DNA of 8,979 nucleotides from positions 1-8,979 of the forward strand of contig JAEZHJ010000172.1 in the NCBI GenBank assembly GCA_023436925.1. The letters are read 5' to 3'. Position numbers and translations under genes: made by a program. The notes beneath the pieces were generated by a model that did no database searches, had not been told where the DNA came from, and saw only the letters and a list, made by a program, of their open reading frames with translations. Each line of letters starts with the position of its first letter. Within the stretch, counting starts at the first letter, position 1. Shown here piece by piece: positions 1-6,237 of this stretch. This DNA is from Actinomycetes bacterium (GTDB lineage Bacteria; Actinomycetota; Actinomycetes; Propionibacteriales; Propionibacteriaceae).

Positions 1-1715
1 GTCAGGTTCGGCGAGCCGGTCGGCGCCGACGGGGTGGGCGGACGGCTGGCCGCCGCGGTCGGGACGGGCGCCTCGGACACCTCGGGAGTCGGTTCGGGTG
101 CGGCGGACGGGGGAGCGGTCGGCGTCGGCACCGGAGCCACGCCGGGCGCGCCGCTGGGGGTCGGGTCGAAGGCCACCCAGCCGAAGCCCTCCAGATAGAC
201 CTCGGTCCAGGCGTGCATGTCGCGCACCGAGACGTCGAAGGTGCCGCCCCCGCGGTCGACTCCGGGCAGGAAGCCGACGACCACCCGGGAGGGGATGTTG
301 ATCGCCCGCGCCAGGATCGCCAGCCCGCCGGAGAACTGCTCGCAGTAGCCGGTGCGGGAGGTCAGCAGGAAGTCGCTCACCGTCTCCATCGTGGTGCCGG
401 CCACCTCGTCGGTGGAGTAGGTGAACGGCCCGGAGCGGAGCCAGCCCAGCAGCGTGAGCAGCGCCTCCCCGTCGGTGGCCGCCGAGGCGGTGAGTTCCCG
501 GGCCAGCTCCACCACCTGCGGGTCGAGCTCGGGCGGCAGTGCCAGGCTGAGGCCCTCGTCGCCCGGGTCCCCGGCCGTCGCCAGGGCCACCTCGGCGGGG
601 CTCGGCTCGATGTCCCAGCTGGTGACTGAGAAGGTGAGGAACCGGGTCGCCACCTTGCGGTTGTCGCCCACCGCGACGACCGCCAGCGAGCGAGGGTCGT
701 AGCGCCAGTCGCCGTCGGCCCGGATGTCGCGGGGCACCCACGGCACGGGCAGCCACTCGCTGGTGAAGTCGCGCACCTCCACGTCCAGCCGGACCGAGCC
801 CGGGGTGGTCTCCAGCCCGGGCGGGTCCGGCAGCGGGCGGGGCATCAGGTCGGTGGCGACCAGGTGGAAGCCCCGCGCGTCCAGCGCCGGCAGGGCCGCC
901 AGGCGCAGGTAGCGACCCCGGCCGTCGTCGCTGCGGTAGGTGATGATCGTGCGATCGATCGGGGCGCGCAGGTTGCGCACCAGGTCAAGGCTGGGGTCGC
1001 CCAGCTGGACGGTGCTGTTGATCTGCCGGGGGTCGAGGAAGGCGGTCGAGCGCTCGGGGAGGAGGCTGGAGGCCGCCCCGGTCAGCACCCACGCGATCAG
1101 CAGCGAGGCGACGCCGGCCAGCCCGAGCCCGCGGCGCAGCCCCCGCGGCGGGCCGGTCCGCCTTCCCGAGCCGTCGGCCGCCGGCCCGGTGGTCACGAAC
1201 CGGTTGTAGACCGCCGTGGTCAGAACGATCACATAGCCGACGGCGGCCAGGATCAGGTAGCCCACCGGGGTCTCGTCCGGCAGCACTATCGACGGGACCA
1301 GGAACGGGAGGGCGAGGACGGGGAAGGTCCACCCGGGGCGATCCAGGGCCACCGCCACCGACTCCACCACCACGAACAGCAACCACAGCACCAGCGCGCT
1401 CAGCAGCCGGAATCCGGCGTGCGGCTCCATCGGGGCGTAGGCGGAGGCCACGTGCTCGGTGGTCTCACGCACGATCTCGTCCAGCCGGCTGCGCAGCGCG
1501 AAGAGCACCACCGCGCCGGGGACGAGCACGAGCACCCGGACCAGCGCCTCCTTGAGTCGCAGCCGACGGGCCGCCGCGGTCAGCACGGCGCTGGCGGAGG
1601 TCAGCCCGAAGGTCAGCCACAGGTAGCCGCGGTCGCTGGTGAGCGGGAACAGCGACACGGCGGACAGCAGCACTGCCGCGACCAGGGCCACCGTCATCCG
1701 TTCGTCCGGCCTCAC
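1..1715 (-). CDS. TgpA-type membrane transglutaminase (DUF3488/transglutaminase-like), C-terminus cut by window edge
   Basis: This frame is open from a GTG at 1715 to the left edge, giving about 571 codons with no stop. The N-terminal 210 or so residues contain about six or seven hydrophobic segments (near residues 7-25, 30-49, 57-74, 100-120, 125-140, 145-163 and 190-210), as in the DUF3488 part of TgpA proteins. A long soluble region follows and carries a transglutaminase-like core. Its putative triad is Cys458 in GYCEQFSGG, His501 in DMHAWTEVY and Asp517 in FDPTP, so the enzyme looks intact. From about residue 520 the chain is rich in Pro, Ala, Thr and Ser, like the linker that usually precedes a last membrane helix and a DUF4129 tail; those would lie outside the window. 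The GTG start overlaps the DUF58 stop as GTGA, which favours it over the ATG at 1697, six codons downstream and in frame. Family knowledge points to a membrane enzyme with its catalytic core probably outside the membrane. The substrate is unknown. Confidence 0.9.
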   Translation of the reverse strand, partial: MRPDERMTVALVAAVLLSAVSLFPLTSDRGYLWLTFGLTSASAVLTAAARRLRLKEALVRVLVLVPGAVVLFALRSRLDEIVRETTEHVASAYAPMEPHAGFRLLSALVLWLLFVVVESVAVALDRPGWTFPVLALPFLVPSIVLPDETPVGYLILAAVGYVIVLTTAVYNRFVTTGPAADGSGRRTGPPRGLRRGLGLAGVASLLIAWVLTGAASSLLPERSTAFLDPRQINSTVQLGDPSLDLVRNLRAPIDRTIITYRSDDGRGRYLRLAALPALDARGFHLVATDLMPRPLPDPPGLETTPGSVRLDVEVRDFTSEWLPVPWVPRDIRADGDWRYDPRSLAVVAVGDNRKVATRFLTFSVTSWDIEPSPAEVALATAGDPGDEGLSLALPPELDPQVVELARELTASAATDGEALLTLLGWLRSGPFTYSTDEVAGTTMETVSDFLLTSRTGYCEQFSGGLAILARAINIPSRVVVGFLPGVDRGGGTFDVSVRDMHAWTEVYLEGFGWVAFDPTPSGAPGVAPVPTPTAPPSAAPEPTPEVSEAPVPTAAASRPPTPSAPTGSPNL

Positions 1716-2950
1716 GGTGCGCTCCCGAGCAGTTGCCAGGCCTGTGCCACGGAGCTGCCGGCCGGCACCCGCAGCAGCCGCCAGCCGGCCGTCTCGATGA
1801 CCCGGACGGCGTTGTGGCCGACCAGGGCCGGTTCGGGGACCAGGGCCCAGCAGGCGCGGTGGTCGCGGCTGGCATCGGCCAGCGCGGCGGCGTCCCGGTC
1901 GTCCAGGCGTCCCAGCAGCGCGATCAGCAACTGGCCCCGCACCCCGGTGGGGGAGCCGGCCAGGGCCCGGTCGAGGCTGGGCTCACGGGCCAGTTCCAGA
2001 GCCGCCAGCCGGCGCAGGATGGCGGTCCCGGCCAGCGCCCTGCCGTCGGCCACGCCGGAGGCGCCGGCGGTCGTATCGGTGAGCGCCACCGAGAAGCCGT
2101 GCTGGATCAGGTGGCTCGAGATCGACGCCGCGGCCGTGACCACCCACTCAAAGCGCGGCTCCGGTACCACCGCGCGGTAGGAGACGGTCCGGTTGTCGAC
2201 CAGCAGCACCGCGCTCGGGTCCCAGGCGCGTTCCTCGCGGCGGACCATCAGGTCGCCGGTGCGGGCGGTGGAACGCCAGTGGATTCTGCGGACGTCATCA
2301 CCGGGCAGGTAGTCGCGCACCATGACGTCGTCCTGGCCGATCAGGCTGGTCTTGAGCACTGTCGCTTCCATGGCGGTGCCCAGGCCGGAGGCCTCCCGCA
2401 GCGAGTCCAGCGGCTCGACGGCGGGAAGGGCGAGCACCTCGACGGTGCCCGGCAGCACCTGGTTGGAGCGCGCCAGCCCGAGGGTGTCCAGCACGCTGCG
2501 GTGCAGCGGTCCCAGCTTGTGGCGGCCCCGCCAGGCCGGGGTGACGCGGTGCTCGATGTGGTGGCGGTCCAGCCCCAGGCCGAGCGGGAAGGTCGCCTCG
2601 CTGGGCCCGCGCACGGCGCGGGAGCGATCATCGCGGTAGCTCGCCACCGCGCCGAGGTTCAGCCCGTCGGTGTCCACGACGATCCGGCTCACCACCTGCT
2701 GGCCCGACGCCACTTCCTCCGGGCTCGCCGAGCGCGTCAGGGCGGGCCTGCCGGTGCCGAGCAGGACCAGCAGCCAGCTCGCCGTCGGCAGGAAGAGCAG
2801 GAACAGTCCGGGCCACATCAGGTCGCGCTGGCCGGTCAGCCAGGCGACCACGCTCCACACCGCTCCACCCGCGACGGTGGCCCAGCCCTGCACGGTCAGG
2901 CTCGGCAGCGGGATGCCGCGCGGCCGGCCGGTGGCAGCTGGGGCGGACAC
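1712..2950 (-). CDS. DUF58 domain protein, membrane-anchored
   Basis: This gene encodes a 412-residue protein starting at GTG 2950, two bases after the MoxR stop codon. GAAGGG lies just upstream, inside the end of the MoxR gene, as a possible ribosome binding site. Two hydrophobic segments, at about residues 20-38 and 46-64, form a membrane hairpin at the N-terminus. The diagnostic DUF58 signature VRDYLPGDDVRRIHW lies at residues 211-225, followed by RSTARTGDLMVRREE. The region after it resembles the von Willebrand A-like fold (hydrophobic strand ALLVDN type, seen here as AVLLVDNR). DUF58 proteins are regularly paired with MoxR ATPases, and the VWA-like part is thought to be the ATPase partner or client, but no reaction is established. 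The gap to MoxR and the GTGA overlap with the transglutaminase gene show one operon. A longer in-frame reading from 3277 exists, but it would run through moxR and has no support. Confidence 0.92.
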   Translation of the reverse strand: MSAPAATGRPRGIPLPSLTVQGWATVAGGAVWSVVAWLTGQRDLMWPGLFLLFLPTASWLLVLLGTGRPALTRSASPEEVASGQQVVSRIVVDTDGLNLGAVASYRDDRSRAVRGPSEATFPLGLGLDRHHIEHRVTPAWRGRHKLGPLHRSVLDTLGLARSNQVLPGTVEVLALPAVEPLDSLREASGLGTAMEATVLKTSLIGQDDVMVRDYLPGDDVRRIHWRSTARTGDLMVRREERAWDPSAVLLVDNRTVSYRAVVPEPRFEWVVTAAASISSHLIQHGFSVALTDTTAGASGVADGRALAGTAILRRLAALELAREPSLDRALAGSPTGVRGQLLIALLGRLDDRDAAALADASRDHRACWALVPEPALVGHNAVRVIETAGWRLLRVPAGSSVAQAWQLLGSAP

Positions 2951-2952
2951 GC

Positions 2953-3927
<975 letters not shown>

Positions 3928-3938
3928 CGGCACCTCCT

Positions 3939-3955
3939 GGTTGGGTGACCCAACC
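3939..3955. promoter_or_regulatory. Perfect 17-bp palindrome upstream of the MoxR gene (candidate operator)
   Basis: The sequence GGTTGGGTGACCCAACC has 8-bp arms that match perfectly around a single central base. It lies 11 bp before the MoxR start codon and overlaps the downstream edge of the candidate -10 element for that operon, where a repressor would block transcription start. It could instead fold as a small hairpin in the 5' leader near the ribosome binding site. The protein that might bind it is not known from the sequence. Confidence 0.55.
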
Positions 3956-3958
3956 CTA
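3953..3958 (-). promoter_or_regulatory. Candidate -10 element for the MoxR-DUF58-transglutaminase operon
   Basis: On the minus strand this reads TAGGGT, fitting the actinobacterial TANNNT pattern. It would place the start of transcription near 3946, inside the palindrome, with a leader of about 20 nt. The expected -35 position 17 bp upstream reads TGTGCC, a poor match, so this is a weak prediction based mainly on position. Confidence 0.3.
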
Positions 3959-4015
3959 CGTGGTGCGTCCGCACGGGCACAGGTGGAAGACCAGCCCCCT
4001 CCGGCGCGGCGACTC

Positions 4016-4046
4016 TTGCCTTGAGTGGAGGGATGTGGAGTAATGT
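4016..4046 (+). promoter_or_regulatory. Candidate promoter of the mraZ-led cluster
   Basis: A TAATGT hexamer at 4041-4046 fits the TANNNT -10 pattern. TTGCCT at 4016-4021 is a possible -35 with a 19-bp spacer, which is slightly long. The -10 lies inside the GTGG box array, so a protein bound to the boxes would compete with RNA polymerase. The predicted start near 4053 would give a short leader of about 28 nt before the mraZ GTG. The position is persuasive; the hexamer scores are only fair. Confidence 0.4.
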
Positions 4047-4060
4047 GGTGGAAAGTGGAG
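4025..4060 (+). promoter_or_regulatory. MraZ operator: four GTGG(A/T)G boxes at 10-bp intervals
   Basis: GTGGAG occurs at 4025-4030, 4035-4040 and 4055-4060, and GTGGTG at 4045-4050. Each copy starts exactly 10 bp after the one before. A fifth, degenerate copy, GCGGAG at 4065-4070, is in the same phase and forms part of the mraZ ribosome binding site. MraZ is known in other bacteria to bind arrays of short G-rich repeats with a 10-bp period (TGGGN in E. coli, AAAGTGK in Mycoplasma) directly before its own gene. The copy at 4055 is preceded by AAA, matching the latter form. The array overlaps the candidate -10 element, so autorepression is the simple reading. Confidence 0.85.
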
Positions 4061-4066
4061 CCGAGC

Positions 4067-4074
4067 GGAGGAGG
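4067..4074 (+). promoter_or_regulatory. Strong ribosome binding site that fixes the mraZ start
   Basis: GGAGGAGG lies 6 nt before GTG 4081. It selects this GTG over a TTG at 4021 in the same frame, which would add about 20 residues that are not MraZ-like and would be encoded by the operator itself. Confidence 0.8.
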
Positions 4075-4080
4075 TCACCC

Positions 4081-4500
4081 GTGTTTCTGGGCACCTTCAC
4101 GCAGAAGCTCGACGACAAGGGGCGGCTCATCCTGCCCGCGAAATTCCGCGACCAACTCGGTGACGGGCTCGTCATCACCAGGCAGCAGGAGCGGTGCCTG
4201 GCGGTGTGGCCGACGGCCGTGTTCCAGGCGGAGGTGGAGCGGGCAGCGGCGGGACCGTCGACGTCGCGGGGTGTCCGGGAGTACCAGCGCATGGTGGCCT
4301 CCGGTGCCTCTGACGAGTCCCCGGACAGCCAGGGCCGGGTCGTGGTGCCGCCATCCCTGCGGCAGTACGCCGGCCTGTCCAAGGAGATCGTCGTGATCGG
4401 GGCCATCAACCGCCTCGAGGTGTGGGACGCGGCGAAGTGGGCGGAGTACTCCGCCGAGAAGGAGTCGGCCTTCGCGGACCTGGACGAGGAGGTCGAGTAG
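4081..4500 (+). CDS. mraZ: Transcriptional regulator MraZ
   Basis: The 139-residue product begins VFLGTFTQKLDDKGR, the usual MraZ N-terminus, and has the family's normal length. It contains two SpoVT/AbrB-type half-domains with paired signatures: DDKGRLILPAKFRD at residues 11-24 and DSQGRVVVPPSLRQ at 82-95. These form the basic face that binds repeated DNA boxes as a ring-shaped oligomer. The protein is the first gene of the dcw cluster and binds its own promoter in other bacteria; the GTGG box array just upstream agrees with that role here. The GTG start follows a GGAGGAGG ribosome binding site. The acidic C-terminus (DLDEEVE) is intact, and no truncation or frameshift is seen. Confidence 0.97.
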   Translation: MFLGTFTQKLDDKGRLILPAKFRDQLGDGLVITRQQERCLAVWPTAVFQAEVERAAAGPSTSRGVREYQRMVASGASDESPDSQGRVVVPPSLRQYAGLSKEIVVIGAINRLEVWDAAKWAEYSAEKESAFADLDEEVE

Positions 4501-4515
4501 CGGGCGTCAGCCCGC
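4500..4515 (+). other. Hairpin directly after the mraZ stop
   Basis: GCGGGC and GCCCGC form a 6-bp stem around the tetraloop GTCA, starting on the last base of the mraZ stop codon. No T-run follows, so it does not look like an intrinsic terminator. It could protect or separate the mraZ message, or act with the two hairpins further on. Confidence 0.4.
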
Positions 4516-4563
4516 CCGAGTTGCAGCGGCTCGTGGGTCGCGGCTTCAGCCCGAGGGGTACCC

Positions 4564-4610
4564 CCTGGCGCACCTTCCCCGGTGCCAGGTGGTCCTCGGG
4601 TTGGAACCAC
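4564..4610 (+). other. Two adjacent hairpins in the mraZ-rsmH spacer
   Basis: The first hairpin pairs CCTGGC (4564-4569) and ACC (4572-4574) with GGT (4581-4583) and GCCAGG (4584-4589). That is nine pairs with a 2-nt bulge and the loop TTCCCC. The second pairs GTGGTCC (4589-4595) with GGaACCAC (4603-4610), seven pairs with one bulged A, and shares base 4589 with the first. A 10-bp self-complementary block, GGGGTACCCC at 4555-4564, abuts the first hairpin. No T-tract follows, so termination is unlikely. The spacer matches no RNA family I can name. Confidence 0.4.
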
Positions 4611-4648
4611 GGTGCACGAGTCGAACCTAGACAGACACGAGGGTCGAG

Positions 4649-5623
4649 ATGGCAGTTCCGGCGGCGGGCCCCAGCCACGTCCCGGTGATGCGTGCGCGCA
4701 TCGTTGAGTTGCTCACCCCTGCCCTCCAGCACCCGGGCGCGGTCTACCTCGACTGCACCCTGGGGCTGGCCGGCCACGCCACCGCGGTGCTCGAGGCCTG
4801 CCCCCGGGCCCGGCTGATCGGCATCGACCGCGACCCCGCAGCGCTCGCCCTGGCCGGACGCGCGCTGGAGCGGTTCGGCGATCGCGTCCGGCTCTACCAG
4901 GCGATCTACCACGAGCTCGACGAGGTGCTGGACGAGGACGGCACTCCCGCCGTCGACGCCATCTGCATGGATCTGGGCCTGTCCTCGCTGCAGATCGACA
5001 CCACCGAGCGCGGCTTCGCCTACGCCAGTGACGCCCCGCTCGACATGCGGATGGACGGCAGCCAGGAGCTGACCGCCGCCGTCCTGCTGCAAACCGCCGG
5101 GGCCGGGGAGCTGGCCCGGATCCTGCGCGAGTTCGGGGACGAGAAGTTCGCCGACCGGATCGCCCGCCGGATCGTCGCCGAGCGGGAGCGGGAGCCGATC
5201 GAGACCTCGGCCCGGCTGGTGGAGATCATCACCGACGCGATCCCGGCCGCCGCCCGGCACGCCCGCACCGGGCACCCCGCCAAGCGCACCTTCCAGGCGC
5301 TGCGGATCGCGGTGAACGGCGAACTGGACTCGCTGCGCGCCGCCCTCCCTGCCGCCCTGGACGCGCTGGCCCCGGGGGGACGCCTGGCCGTGCTGTCCTA
5401 CCACTCCGGCGAGGACCGGCTGGTGAAGCGGGCCTTCGCCGACGCCGCCGCCGACCAGGTACCGCCCGGCCTGCCCGCCGTTCCGGACGCCCTGCGCGCC
5501 CGGTTCCGGCTGCTCACCAGGGGCGCCGAACGCCCCGACCCCGCCGAGACCGAGACCAACCCGCGGGCGGCCGCAGCGCGGCTGCGCGCAGTCGCCCGAC
5601 ACCCCCAGGAGGTCGCCCGATGA
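4649..5623 (+). CDS. rsmH: 16S rRNA (cytosine-N4) methyltransferase RsmH (MraW)
   Basis: The 324-residue product uses S-adenosylmethionine to methylate the N4 position of C1402 in 16S rRNA (E. coli numbering), at the ribosomal P site. Visible family motifs are HVPVM at residues 10-14, the SAM-binding loop beginning YLDCTLGLAGHA at 33-44, IGIDRDPAAL after it, DLGLSSLQID, GFAYASDAPLDMRMD, HPAKRTFQALRIAVN, LSYHSGEDRLVK and the C-terminal NPRAAAARLRAV. Ala41 stands where most relatives have Gly in the GxGGH loop, and YHSGED replaces the more usual YxSLED. The rest is well kept, so the enzyme is probably active. ATG 4649 is the first start codon after an in-frame TAG at 4628, with GAGGG 5 nt upstream. 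Its stop overlaps the next gene's ATG. Confidence 0.96.
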   Translation: MAVPAAGPSHVPVMRARIVELLTPALQHPGAVYLDCTLGLAGHATAVLEACPRARLIGIDRDPAALALAGRALERFGDRVRLYQAIYHELDEVLDEDGTPAVDAICMDLGLSSLQIDTTERGFAYASDAPLDMRMDGSQELTAAVLLQTAGAGELARILREFGDEKFADRIARRIVAEREREPIETSARLVEIITDAIPAAARHARTGHPAKRTFQALRIAVNGELDSLRAALPAALDALAPGGRLAVLSYHSGEDRLVKRAFADAAADQVPPGLPAVPDALRARFRLLTRGAERPDPAETETNPRAAAARLRAVARHPQEVAR

Positions 5624-6237
5624 CCGCACTGCTCGCGCCCCGGCCGAATCGCGGCGCACCCGAACAGCCGCGGCTGCGTCCGGTGGACCCGCCGCGCCGC
5701 CAGATGCGCACCCCCGGTTTCATCGCGGTGGTCGCGACGATCCTGGGCCTGGGCATGGTTGGCGTGCTGATCCTGACCACGATGCTGCAGGACCAGGCCT
5801 TCGACGTGCAGCGGCAGCAGTCCGTGGCGGCCGCGCTGGCCAACGAGTTGTCCGACCTGGAGGCCCGGGTCGCCCACGCCCGGTCGATGCAGAGCCTGGC
5901 GGTGGCGGCCCAGGAGTTGGGGATGAAGCCCAACCCGAACCCGGCGCTGCTGCGGCTGCCCGACGGCAAGGTGGTCGGTGAGCCGACCCGGGTGAGCGGC
6001 GGCGAGATCCCCAGCGTCCGCTACATCACCCAGGAGCAGGCCGACAAGGAACTGAAGGCGCGCCACGCCGCCGAGGCCAGGCGCAAGGCTGAGGCCGCGG
6101 CGAAGAAGAAGGCCGAAGCCGAGGCGAAGCAGAAGGCCGAGGCGGAGGCGGCGGCCAAGAAGAAGGCGGCCGCCGCGAAGAAGAAGGCCGAGCAGGAGCA
6201 GGCCGCCCAGGCCGAGCAGGACGGCGGGGACAGATGA
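5620..6237 (+). CDS. ftsL: FtsL-like division protein with a long Lys/Ala/Glu tail
   Basis: This 205-residue protein has a basic, Pro-rich cytoplasmic N-terminus (1-33), a single membrane helix at about 34-56, and a predicted coiled-coil stretch at about 57-105 (QDQAFDVQRQQ through the LSDLEARV region). A conserved-looking segment follows, with the Leu/Pro-rich LGMKPNPNPALLRLPDGKV. From about residue 147 to the end the chain is a low-complexity Ala/Lys/Glu/Gln tail, probably a long charged helix outside the membrane. The topology, the size before the tail and the position between rsmH and ftsI identify it as FtsL, the partner of FtsB/DivIC, FtsQ and the FtsW-FtsI septal synthase. FtsL sequences are poorly conserved, so the name rests mainly on topology and place. 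ATGA overlaps at both ends imply translational coupling with rsmH and ftsI. The tail is unusual compared with the short FtsL of model species. Confidence 0.82.
   Translation: MTALLAPRPNRGAPEQPRLRPVDPPRRQMRTPGFIAVVATILGLGMVGVLILTTMLQDQAFDVQRQQSVAAALANELSDLEARVAHARSMQSLAVAAQELGMKPNPNPALLRLPDGKVVGEPTRVSGGEIPSVRYITQEQADKELKARHAAEARRKAEAAAKKKAEAEAKQKAEAEAAAKKKAAAAKKKAEQEQAAQAEQDGGDR

Noticed and set aside
864..2180. A 438-codon plus-strand frame opposite the transglutaminase and DUF58 genes
   Set aside because: It is rich in Gln, Arg, Gly and His with no domain or motif, crosses the boundary of two convincing minus-strand genes, and has composition typical of an antisense shadow in GC-rich DNA.
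3928..3933. GTG at 3933 as the MoxR start
   Set aside because: The AGGAGG element overlaps this codon, leaving no spacing, whereas ATG 3927 lies 5 nt after it.
3983..3988. GTGGAA as a further MraZ box upstream of the array
   Set aside because: It is a single copy 42 bp before the first box and is not in the 10-bp phase of the others (3985 would be needed).
4021..4080. TTG at 4021 as an earlier mraZ start
   Set aside because: The extension would be encoded by the box array and would lack a ribosome binding site; GTG 4081 has a strong one and gives the standard MraZ N-terminus.
4564..4610. Intrinsic terminator between mraZ and rsmH
   Set aside because: The stems are good but no T-run follows either of them, and the downstream genes belong to the same cluster.
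4406..5659. A 417-codon minus-strand frame opposite rsmH
   Set aside because: Gly/Gln/Val/His-rich with no motif. RsmH and the end of mraZ are clear on the plus strand.
6061..6234. Tandem DNA repeat or mobile insertion in the ftsL tail
   Set aside because: The near-repeats reflect a restricted set of Ala, Lys and Glu codons, with no fixed unit, flanking duplication or composition break; a low-complexity protein tail explains them.
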